A stretch of 64,000 bases of DNA. It comes from Lycocorax pyrrhopterus obiensis. Taxonomy: Eukaryota; Chordata; Aves; Passeriformes; Paradisaeidae. Positions within the stretch are counted from its first letter, which is position 1; each line of letters starts with the position of its first letter. Of this stretch, positions 24,746 through 35,924 are shown one piece after another. A program made the position numbers and the translations under genes. Location of the stretch: assembly GCA_014706295.1 (NCBI GenBank), contig JACSVZ010000007.1:37991133-38055132 (forward strand), read 5' to 3'. Below the pieces are notes generated by a model that worked only from the letters and a program-made list of their open reading frames with translations, was not told the origin of the DNA and ran no database searches.

Positions 24746-25850
24746 ACACAAGAAGCAAAATTGAGTAACAGAATGTAGAAACCACTGGCATTCATTAGGT
24801 CAACTCTGGCTTATAAATACACTTTCAGAACTGTTTAGCTATGTTTTGCTCTCGGTATCATTGCTTTCCAAGGTACTTCAGAGAAATGCTGCATGTTCCT
24901 TATTTGTAACTGGAAGGTCTGGGCAAAAAAACCCTGAAAAAACCCACCAGGAAATGTTTTACTTTAGTTAGCCTCTGCAGACTTTGTGTTATAATCCTGG
25001 TTTAATTTTTTCTGCCTGTAATTTTGCCACCAGTCTCCAGTTGTTTTACTGATCCTTGTACTAGAAGAGGAAAGTAATATATGCTATATTATTGTCAGAG
25101 GCAGTGAAAGACTCTTAATTGTAATCACTGCATAAAATCAATGCTCAAAATTTAATTGTTGGGCGAAATGGCCAAGTATGTACTCTTTTCCAATCCGTCT
25201 TACAGCTCCTATGCGTAGTGGCAAGACGTGTCTGTCTTGAACTTAGTCCTGATTAGCTAATGAAGCTCACGTGGCTGGGTAAATGCAGCCTCATCAGGTG
25301 CTCTTTGCTTTTTTTTTTTTGCTCAGGAAATGGAGGTGCCTTCCTTCTGTCCTTAGAGCCATCTGAGCAGCCAGCCTGTGGCATTACTGGTCCCCACTAC
25401 TGCCATCTCTGCCAAACAAAAACCAATTGTTATCTTTTATACACGGGTCAAGGAGCCATGCCACTAGTGAGAAAGACCATGTTTCCATCAGATTATAGAT
25501 ACCTTCAGTCACACTCATATTTGCTGGACATAACAGCATCAGTCAGAGATGGTGTTTCATGCCGGAAAAGTCATGGGAGCAGAGCCGCTAGAGTATTTCA
25601 CCAGTTATACTGAAATCCACTTTGCTTCCTGCAATTTTTGGTGTTTCAGGATTATGGCAAGATGGTGGTGTTTCAGCTTCATTTGAATTCCTCAAACTTG
25701 ATCTGGGTACTAGTGCAACTGGTGCTTGAGTGTGAAGCACTTTAGAACAGAGATAGACGCATGTGTCATGATTCTCATCAATTTCAAGCAAGCATTTATT
25801 TCTCTGTAAAATAGCAGCCTCTTCTCAGAAAAGTTGGACAGTGAATTAAC
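24746..25850. other. No recognised feature
   Basis: A 117-codon + strand frame at 25260-25613 has no recognisable domain and begins across a T11 run, so it is treated as chance. No repeats were identified. Confidence 0.45.
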
Positions 25851-25898
25851 TAATATTAATAATATAATATAATAATAATAGTATAGTATAATAATATG
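25851..25898. repeat. AT-rich microsatellite (TAA/TAATA type)
   Basis: Imperfect tandem TAATA/TAA/GTATA units. Simple-sequence DNA; no function indicated. Confidence 0.8.
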
Positions 25899-27895
25899 TT
25901 GGGTAAATTTCTACTGGAAGTGTTAAATTTTGTTTATATACAAATATAAAGAGCCTATATAATGTAGCATATTCTGTATGCATCCTCCCTAACAAATTAA
26001 TCAGATGCATAATATTAAGCTGCCTGGATATCCTTACTTCCTCAAATATTCATTGAGAATGTACGAATATTCACTTATTTGACATTTGTCTATTTGTTAA
26101 GATAGTAATGCATGCTTCTTTGAAGAGAACATTGTTTAGAAAGTTGCTGAAGGATGTTTTTTCCCTTGAGAATAGTTAACAAAATAAAAAGTTCTAAATG
26201 GAGAGTATATGTTTTTGTTTTGAAAGAAAATTTGCCTATAATAGGCTGATAATAATAATAGTTATTATACCTGCTTCTATTTTACGATCAATAAGTATCA
26301 CAGCTTCAATAAAAGCATCCGCAAAGTTCATGTATTGTGCAATATAAGATGCTAGACTATTTGGATGGCCTGCTAAAACATTGTGATATAAACGGAATTA
26401 CCAAAAGCTTGAAATGAGTATCAACTTTTCAACACTTAAAGGGAAAAAAATTAGATTAATTTGTTTTATAGCAATCTTTATTAGCAACATGTCTAAATAA
26501 TGGCATATATCTAGCTTGGTAGATAGTCATAGGGTTTTTGTTAGTTTTTTGATGAAATAAAACCAGTTACATTTGACAAAAGGAACTCTGATAGTTTTCA
26601 AAATTATCTATTAATTCTAAATTAAATGCTTGTGCATATTTACCACTGTGGCCTTGGGTTTTGGCACGGATAGTTCCCACTTGTAGTTTATAGAAATCTT
26701 TCTGTCAATTTGCTTTTTCCTACCATGTCTTTTCAAAACAGCTAAACCTAGTTCTGTAACTGTGGATGACGATCTAGGGACTGCAGGAGTTATACAAGTC
26801 ACAGCAGAGGTTTGTAACTTCTTTTAATTTGCTAATCCATGCATGGAACAACATTTCCAGCATTACCCAGAGATTAAGCCCCAGGGCCAAGGGCAGGGCC
26901 TCAATTTTAGTTTGCTAGTGATAGGCATACTGTGGTTAGAACTAGGTCTCTGCTGTGGACAATACAAAGCCTTTTCAATTTAAATTTCAATAACGGTAGC
27001 AAAATATTAAACATGGAGAACGCGAATTAGAAAAAAACCCCAGCACTGTGTCTTTGCATTCAATCATTCCCCTGGATAAAGTATATGCTGTAATATTAGA
27101 GACCAAAAAATTGTTACTTTTGTCAAAAGTGAAAAGAAATATAGATGTATTATGTTAATTTTATGGAAAATATTTATGTCTGAGAGTGTGATTATTAATG
27201 AGTAAAGAACAAAAAGATGATTTTTGTGTAGATGATTGCAGTAATATTTAGCAGTGTAATAAGTACTGCACTTCAATACAATTTTTTGATAGATTTTTGT
27301 TTACTTTGATGATTAACTGGTAATTCGTTCACATTAAGTTGATGGTTTTTAATGTTGGTCACAGACATAGCAATCACTTTATTTGTTGATAGTAAATTTA
27401 AGAGAGTAGAAAGATTTTTGGAGATGTAGATTCAAAATATAGAAGTGTTTTATATAACAAGTAGATATTAGTTTATTGTAACACATAATAAAACCTCTTA
27501 AAATTGGAGAAAACTGACGTAGCATTCAGGGGTTGTTTTGTTGTTTTGTTTGTATTTTTTAAATTGTCATCCATTTTAACTACCTTATTTGTTCATTTGT
27601 TTTTGAAGGAATATATATATATGTGCACATAGATTTTTCTGAATTCGTAACTTTTAGATTGGACTCATGCGTTAATTCCCATGAGCTGCAAGCAGTATAA
27701 AGCTCAGACTAAATGCAAAAAGAAGAGCCATCTTTAATCACTTCCTTTAGTATTTATTGGAATAACGTGTTATGTGGTCATCTATTACTACTGTATGTAT
27801 TACAAATATAATTTTGTGGTTTATTTCCCTCCAATTCCAGTTTTTAAGAAGGTAGTAAAAATATTGCAATGTACTTAACCAAAAGGAAGCTGCAG
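25899..27895. other. Mostly unrecognised; one weak minus-strand exon candidate
   Basis: AT-rich. On the minus strand, 26780-26644 (137 nt) is open, preceded by CTGCAG and followed by GTAAAT, and contains VLKRHGRKKQIDRKISINYK. It lies opposite to the other exon candidates and has no family match, so it is listed here rather than called as a gene. A short (AT)n run lies at 27611-27622. Confidence 0.35.
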
Positions 27896-27929
27896 TAGTA
27901 TCTACATCCGGGTCGATGGTGCACGCATA
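27896..27929 (+). CDS. Weak candidate micro-exon, CpG-dense
   Basis: A 34-nt segment after GCTGCAG and before a strong GTGAGT donor at 27930. In the phase left by the 2361-2450 exon it reads SIYIRVDGARI and ends in phase 0, matching the 48,151 exon. Three CpGs lie within about 13 bases (CCGGGTCGATGGTGCACGC), a strong local contrast with the CpG-poor surroundings. The acceptor has no pyrimidine tract, which is the main weakness. A conserved non-coding element or chance is equally possible. Confidence 0.2.
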
Positions 27930-30859
27930 GTGAGTCCTCAGAAGCTTAACTTAAAGGAAAGGCAAATCGAAGACCAGACTAATGCACCCAAGAGATCTTG
28001 AACTCTCACTGTTCCGGAGAAATGCTGCATCTCAGGACAGAGTCAAAGGAGGAACACACTGTCTGCCTTACTGAAAGTGAAGCTTTTCTTTAAGATGGAG
28101 GTCCTAGTCCTGCACGTTTTTTATACCTGTGACTCCTGTTACCTTTGCTGTGAGTTCTGTACATAGAAAGCTTGCAGAAACTGACGGGGTGTAGACTTTG
28201 ACTCCTTCAGTCAGGTAGAGGCAGATATGACATACTTTCGCTATAGATGGGGTTTTTCCCCCTTTGTTTAGGCTGTCCTGTTATGTCCTATGAAATTTAG
28301 TCCATTAAGTTCATCTGTGTACTTGGTTTATTTCCTGTCCTTTTTGCTTGGGAACAGTGATTGCAGTTTTTTTGTGTACATCTTTAACTTCTTTGGGACT
28401 GTTATACTTATTAGGTACTGAACTGGGAGAGGCTCATGGCAAATGGTACCATATCTCCCAATTACATCATATTGCTGCTTACCTGTCAGTACATTGAGGA
28501 ATGGCCATTCAGAAAGGGTGTCTAGGAAGCTGTAAGTCTCAATCCTTTGTCCACTCAGATACTTTCTTAGCGAACATAGATCTTTCCTAAGATCATTATA
28601 AGTATTCCTATATCATATAAAATAACAATTTTATTAAGCATAGCGTAAAAGGATGTTTTTCATCATCTTTTTCAATAATCAGTCATATTTATCATTTCAA
28701 ATAGAAATCAGTCTTTATCAGGCCTCTGATTTTGGGGCAAGTGTTGCCTTAGATCACAGAAAATATCAGGTAATGAGATACCTCATTTGTTTTCAGTCCC
28801 TGGCATCAATATACATGCTATTGTGTGCTGCAGTTTTCATCTCTAAATCTATTTTTAAAGAGCCTAGAGTAAATATTTCAAGTTCAAAAAACCCTCAGTG
28901 TTTACAGACATTAGATTTTCCCTATGACTGTCTCAGTATTTTGGGAATAGAATAACATTAAACAGTGAAGCAACTCCAGAGTGGAGATTTATTTAAATGG
29001 CTTCTCATACCAGCTCAAGAGAGTTCCTTGTTGGTTTGTTGCATGAGTTGGGTGTTAAAACCTCTCTGACCACTTCATAATGATTATGAAGTCATACCTA
29101 TAATAAATAAGTTTTAGGTCAGACTCAGCTGAGACCATAATAAAATTTGTTTCCTTGCTTTTAATGTTTGAAAGGTAGTAGTGCAGCATGTGTGTGGTCT
29201 GAGTTTTTTGCAGACGTGATCTGCATTTAATCTGGGAAAATTAATTCCCTAAGCTGCTGGCAGGCAGCATGTACTTGTTAATTATTCAGGTGGATGACAA
29301 ATGCAGAGCAGAGGTTCTCGCAAAGACAAAGTTTGTATGATGCATGTTTAGTAACTGATAGGCTTGACATTCTGTGGTGTCTTACTCAGTGCTAATCCTA
29401 ATAAGCTGCCTGATGAGATGAACGCCTATCCTCCTGTCCTTTAGAGAGAGAAAACAGAGATTTGAAAGAACTTCATTATAGCAATAAATCCCATACTTTC
29501 TGTTATTCCCGGTGAAAAGAGATCTTGTCCTGATGAATAACACACACAAAGAGAAAAAAGTCAGAATAGTAGTGTAATACAGAGTAGTGAAATGAATAGA
29601 AAACTATTGTGAATGCCTCCACTGTAAAAGCAGCTGCAGTTTAACTTTATTGATAGGCCAAGTTTATGCAGGTTAATGCTCTTCAAAATCTTCAGCATCG
29701 TTCTACGAGTGATACAATCCTGTGGATGTATGACTTCACAAAGATTTGCAAGTCACCAGGGAAGTAGATTGAAAATATTGCATTTTCTGAAGTTGTTTTC
29801 TGTGTTGTGAGTATTCCATCAGTCAGTTGCACCAGACAAGGGCAAGGGCCAAAAGTATTCTTGGGCACTGGAAGCATTAATAACAAAGGGGCTGCCAGTG
29901 CAAATGGGTTCTGGATTTTTCCAAATGCTTTTATTCAGCGTTAATTTCTCGTGGCTTGTTTGACTCCTTCTATATTTTTTATTAGGGTAGGAAGGATGAT
30001 AACAGATCTAATTCCCCCACTGCATTGCAGAGCATCCAGCACCAATCCTGAGTGACACTTCTTAAGTTATTCTAGGGCATAATGACCAAAGGTGCATCTT
30101 TTCTCTGTTCACAGCTCTCTTCCATATGTCAGCTTTTTCTTGTGCCTAGCTGAAAGAGTAAAAAATAGGCTTCACTAGCATTTTTCTTCAAATTATAGGT
30201 ACATAGTTTCAAATACTGCAAATTTTATATAAAAATAAAATTTTCTACTGTATTTTTTTTTTTTTAAAAAAAGCATGTGGGCTAGAAGATGCTGATGGAA
30301 GATTCCTGTATTCTGTACTTCTGTGAAGCTTGTATCTGTCTTATCAACTGCATTTAAACATATCCTCTAGCTCAATTGAATATGAGGCTGGGGGAGAAGA
30401 GTCACTAGATTTATATGAAGGTGGCAGTGCTTAACTTCTCTTACATCCTCCCCCTCCTGTGTGTGCTCATATGGTGGGGGGAGAGAGGAGTACTGTAGGT
30501 TCAGGTTCTTTCTGGTACATTGACAGAGACCTCTAATAAAAAGAGTTGTTCCTGCTTTCCAGACTCCCCTGAAGTATGGTGGATGCCTAATAGCAATCAG
30601 AGAACAATATTTAAATATTTTGAGAGGAATACTTCGTGGCTCATGAAGGTTAAAGTATTAAAGTAACATAAGGCACTTGTTTATCTTTGTAAAACACGTG
30701 GTGCATTGAATCCTAGCTCTGAGCAATCCTCCTGTCTTGAGGTGAAGGAAAATGTTAACTTAATTTACAAGCTAGCAGAGTCCTGGGCATCTCCAGATTA
30801 GGGCTTTTAATCAAATGAAATTGTAGCTAATAATTGAACCAGTTTTCTGATGCTAACTG
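27930..30859. other. No recognised feature
   Basis: No gene or known repeat family. Sequence near 27955-28040 keeps several CpGs and extends the same open frame to a TGA at about 27995. A segment at 29220-29340 contains homeodomain-like AT motifs (TTAATTATTCAGG, GGATGACAAATGC) that could belong to a conserved element; this cannot be tested from one sequence. A T13A7 tract lies at 30253-30272. Confidence 0.4.
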
Positions 30860-30861
30860 TG

Positions 30862-31175
30862 AAATTCAGCTGAAATCACCAAACTCATTTCCACAAGGGT
30901 TTAAGAGCTGGTTGAAATTAGAGTGTAGCAGAAAGGGCTTTCGTTTGTTCCACCAATTTATGTATGCTCTTTTCTTTTTCTCTTGCACAAATTGTTGGGT
31001 ATGGTGATTTCAGTTCTGAGATCACTAAACTTACTTCTGCTAAGATTTAAGTTTTGGCTGAAATCAGAGCATAAGGCTTTCGTTTGTTCCACTAATTTAT
31101 GTATCTTCTTTCCATTTTTCTTGTGCAAATTATTGGGCATGGTGGTTTCGTTGCTGAGACTTAATTTTACCTAGC
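30862..31175. repeat. Diverged tandem duplication, unit about 140-146 bp
   Basis: Two nearly complete units and part of a third are visible. GGCTTTCGTTTGTTCCACCA at about 30936 recurs at about 31075 as GGCTTTCGTTTGTTCCACTA; TTTAAGAGCTGGTTGAAATT at 30900 recurs at 31046 as TTTAAGTTTTGGCTGAAATC; TTGCACAAATTGTTGGGTAT recurs as TTGTGCAAATTATTGGGCAT. The end of unit 1 (ATTTCAGTTCTGAGATCAC, then TAAACTTACTT) matches the start of the array near 30862 (ATTCAGCTGAAATCACCAAA). The unit is not a known family to me. Confidence 0.82.
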
Positions 31176-34100
31176 AGAAAAATGCATTATGTACTGTGTA
31201 AGTAATTGGTGTCCACAGAGTAATTTCATAAGGTACTTGATTCATAATAGCACGTGCTGAGCTACTCTTAACTGAAGGAAGTTATTTTAGACATTTTAGC
31301 CCCTATGGTTAAGCTCACATTTCAAAGGGCAGCCCTTCCTCTTTGTGTCACTCTCTCTTTTCTTTATATTTGCAAATGAAAACAGCATTGCATGGATTTA
31401 AATAAATAGAAGAAATTGTAAGAAAAATATTAAACATTAGTGTACATTTTAGTGAGCATGTGCAGAAACTGTGTCTTGTTCTGTGAACAAAATGCAAACC
31501 CTGGTCACAATTCATTAATATAAAGAATTCCTACTATACTCAAGCAAACTTTAAAAATACTGGATGTTGGGACAAGCTTATTAAAATGTCACATACACGC
31601 TTCAATAAATCTTACAAAATATAATATTTTAAGAATTCCCCATTAAACTGTCATGTATTTTTTCTGCATTTCCTTTGCTATTATTGCCTGATTGCCGAGA
31701 TATTTGTATGCTAATTGAAGCTTTTTTCTTCTTCTAATTGTCCTTATTCCCTCATTCATTTTGGGCAAAATCTGAGATGTGTATGAGAAGCAAAGATTTA
31801 TCTTGGTTTCTCTGAGGAAACTGTTTTTATCTGTGAGCTTCCAGAAGAGAATTTGCAGTGCCTCTGAACAACATATGCATCAGATGTAGTATTTCCAGAA
31901 AGACACGAATTTTACCCACAGGAAATGTTTTTTCCCCTGATAGATGCACAAATCTGTGACTTCATCCCATTTGTAGCTTGGTACCAGGATCAGATACAGT
32001 GGTGGTGGAATGCTCCATGCCCTGTCATTCCCTCCTTATTTTGTCTGCATTCATAGCTTATTATCAAATCAAAATTTTGGCAGCATTTTTACAAGGGCTA
32101 TTCTAACATCTTAAACTTTTCTTTAGACCAGCATCCTGGGACAGTGGTTTATCCAGTTTTTGGTTGCATGATAAAATTGTTTGACTTTAGGAGGCTAATT
32201 CTTTGTCTCAACTTCCTTTTGCAAGGGCATAATTATCTTCCTCCTCCTCCTCCAATTTTTTTTTTTTTTTGGTGGAGGAAAAATGAGTGTGGGAAGGACA
32301 AGAGAGGTATAGGGAAAGATCAATTCTTCCTGCCATTGTGATGTTTCAGCTGGAAGCTCAGGTACCTCTGTACAGAGTATAGTTTTTTGCAGGGCATTCT
32401 GAGTAGAAACATACCTGGTCACTTTTTTTGTGACAGGAGGGGAATGAAACAGAACTGAATTGGAGCTGGTGTTGCTGCTTTGAGTCCTTGTTCCGTAATC
32501 TGGAACAAAAATAGTTTGAAGAAAACAGCATTTCTCGACCTACAAATGAAAAGGAAGTAGAGCTGCATGTGAAGAAACACTCTACCTATTGCTCCACTGG
32601 CCCTGTCTTTGATTGCAGAACTGAGCCACTTCTCTACCTCTTCTGTTTTTCAAGCTGTGCCTCCTGCCAAATCTAGGGAATGCAGCTGGTGCCTACAAGC
32701 ATATTTACTAGTGAGGCCAGATTTGTGGGACAGCTATCCCAAAAGGGCATACATTAATAGATATAGGAGATGAACACACATTTTCCTCATGCCTTCCTGA
32801 AACGCAGCTATAGTGATAATCTTCAGTGCCTGTTACCCTCTTCCTCTCAGTGGAGTGCAGTGTGAAAGATCAGAACTGAGAAGAATGGACCATAAATGTC
32901 ACTTGAACTTGTAGGGCATGCAGCTGTACATGCATGTAATTCCCAAAGAGTTCCTACTTCCTTTGCATAGGAATGCTAGCAGACTAAACCAGAGCTAGAA
33001 AGCAGCCAAGTCAGTAGTTAAAAAAAAAACGGGGGGGGGAGGGGGGTGCAGGAGAAAACCAACCCTAAACTAAAACATGACCACTACATGCTTAGCCTAA
33101 GTGTTAACCATGCTTAAGATAATGCTTGCATATACCAGAATATCTCTATGCCAATAGGTTTATATCTCTCCCCAGACTGCTTGAAAGACAGCAATAGAAA
33201 AATAGCCTTTTGTTACATTCAAGTAATGGAGGAAATACACAGCTGTTGTCACAAAATACTGCTATGGGTTATCATGACTTAAAAGACCAAGTTTTCTTTT
33301 CTAGTTACCACTGCAGACTCCTCATGCCCAGGTCATCACTCCCAGCTTAAGGAATTGTTGGAAAGGAATCCTGGAAAGAAATAAGCAGATGATAAAGAAT
33401 TTCTTAGCCACTTTCTAATTTTATTTGTGCTAAACTTTCACTCAAAGTTTATAAAGCTAGAAATTCCTCACCATGTAGCTCCATCCTCTGTCACTGAGGT
33501 CAAACATGTCTTTCCTACCAGGAAACCAGCATTTTTTTACTGAGAGAGACCTTTACTCAACAGAATTGTCTTTTCACTTTGTTGGTCTTTACCACCTTCC
33601 CAGATTAGATAAACAGGAATGCAGCCACTTTGCTCCTCTTATGAGGTCCCTGAAAACAGTAAAGTAACAAGAAAACCCAAAGACTGATTATCATTCTAAC
33701 AGCCTCTGGTTGTTTTTCAAAAACTTCTCACCAACACCGACTCCTGTCAGGCTACACACTTCAAGAGCTTTCTCTTGGGAAAAATGGAAGGAATCAAGAT
33801 TCAAATCCTTTTCAAGAAAGGAAAGCCAGCTCTGAAATCGGATACTCAGTTGGATCAATTCTGAGCTATTGCAGTCAGATATTAAAAATATTTTAATGGT
33901 AAATTCAGATCACATAGAAAGGAATAATAATTAGGTGGTGCACTCAAATAGGTTATGAAGTGAGGGAAATTAAGTCTTTGCATAAGTTGGACAGAATAAG
34001 TGAGTTAAACACTCAATTTTCATCAAACATCTTTGGGTATGTCAGCCATTCTTTCTGGACTAGCAGAGTGAAAAGATTTCAATACAAAAACATGGAGTTA

Positions 34101-35585
34101 TCAGTAGCTTTGAGTCATGGAGACTGACAGACTTTTTCTAGGTCTTCTACTTTATTAACATGGAAAAGAATTTCAAAAATAACTCCTGATTTCAGCTACC
34201 CTGTTATGTCCATGTACGAAATTAAGATCAATACAGCTCAACCTATTCCTACTGTGAAGGAGATTGGAGGTGAGCAGAGCAGGTCTCTGCCTGTGGCTTC
34301 AAAATAAGCTTAGAAAAACTCTTGTCTTCAGAAGAATATAATTTACCATCTTCAAATAATTTTTAAATTTTGTATGTGGTTGGGGCCCCTTTTCTTTAGC
34401 TGACTTGGATCACAAGTATTCTTTAATACTTCAATGATGTGTCTTTCGGATTATGATAGCAGTAGTGGTTTTGGGAAACAAAGAAATGCATTTATCTCTT
34501 TCTAGCTAATATTTTTGATCAAGGTCCTATACAAATCAAAAGTCTAAACAAACACAGAATAGTTTCTTGGAATCACATAGACAACAACTATATGGTGCTA
34601 AAATAACCCAACGAAACTAGAGTTACATATAATATCACCTTGAAGAAGGTCTTGTCTAAGATCACGGTTAATATTGTTTGGGAAGAGCAGAAGGATAAGC
34701 AGTGTCAGAGAAGCAACAACCCCCCCCCCTCCTTTCTTGGGGGGCCTGTTCTGAGGAAGTCTTATTCCATACATCCCTTTATGATGTTGTCATGCAACAG
34801 ATACCCAGTAATTTTATCTTTCCTTACAGTGCCTAGTCTCACTGATGATCTAGGTATGACAGCATATTAAGTGATTCTGCTCCATGTATAACAAATGAAG
34901 AAAATCAGGGGTGTTCTTTAATTGTGTGTTTCAGCTCTTTTCCACTCTGAAGATTTCTCCCTCTCCCCAGATTAATGTGAAGATGGCAGACACAAGGGTT
35001 ATGGTTGTGATTAACTGTTATCTCTGAGATCTGGTATAATTGTTAGGAGACCTGTGTTGGCTATGACAGGCAAATATATGACATTTCACAGTAACTGGCA
35101 AGGGTAGGGTTGGCCCCTCTTAGGAGGTTCTCCTGTATTGGTAAAAGGGAGCTTCCAATCTAAGTACCCCCAGGCTGTACTTAGAGGGTACCCAATGTAC
35201 CCAGGGTGAGGGGAAAAAAGGTACAAAGATTAGCAGGGCTGAAGTTTGTTTCACATGATGTCTGCAGTGCTCACAAGTATCTTGTTCATTTGAAATAAAA
35301 TTGTGCAAGGAAAAAGGACTATGAAACGTTTCTCCCAAAATTTCTCCTTACTGATATGTCATCTTTCAGAAGATTTCCTTTGTCATATTCATATGCATAC
35401 TCCCAAATACTCACAGTTTGTCCAGTTCTGATTGCTTCATCTGCTAAAAGAAAGCCTATGTGTCCCCAACATTACTGTGTCCTTAGTGTTAAAATTCTTT
35501 CTTTACTTGTCGTACTTTTTTTTTTTTTTAAATTCCTAACCTATGTGCAGATAAAGTCAGTCAATTTCTAATGTGGCTGTACAGA
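31176..35585. other. No recognised gene; several homopolymer tracts
   Basis: No coding or transposon signature. Tracts: T15 at 32256-32270 next to a (CTC)n run; A10-C-G9-A-G6 at 33020-33046; C10 at 34720-34729 followed nearby by G6 at 34739-34744; T14 at 35516-35529. The G- and C-rich tracts could form G-quadruplex or hairpin structures, but single tracts of this kind are common in intergenic DNA. Confidence 0.5.
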
Positions 35586-35924
35586 TTCTCTAATGCAGCC
35601 TGGGATACCATCTGCCTTTTTTGCTGCGATTGCATATTGCTGGCTTGTGTTCAACTTAGTGTCCACTAGGATTCCTAGGTCCTTTTCTGCCAAGCTGCTT
35701 TCCAGCTGGGTGACTCCCAGTATTATGTTGGTGCAGGAGTTTGCTCTTCTCCTTGCTCATCTTAATGAGGTTCCTGTCAGGCTGTCAAGGTTCCTCTGGG
35801 TGTGACCCTCTGGTGTATCAGCCACACCTCCCAGTTGTGGGAAGTGTCATCGGTCTCTGCTATCAGCACCCTTGCTGGGGGTACACCCTGCCCCATCATC
35901 CAGATCATTAATGAAGATGTGAAT
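35586..35924 (-). mobile_element. CR1 LINE fragment (ORF2 part), antisense
   Basis: Read on the minus strand the fragment begins with the element's FINDL-type region (ATTAATGATCTGGATGATGG) and ends with the sequence for CCTAGGAATCCTAGTGGACA, then AAGTTGAACACAAGCCAGCA and a GGTATCCCAGGCTGCATTAG block, the CR1 order LGVLVDxxLNxSQQ...GILGCIxxS. The 3' UTR and tail are absent, so the piece is truncated on both sides or was cut by later rearrangement. Frame is broken; non-functional. Confidence 0.82.

Noticed and set aside
30862..31175. CRISPR-like array
   Set aside because: Units are about 140 bp, diverged, without constant short repeats and unique spacers; the genome is vertebrate.
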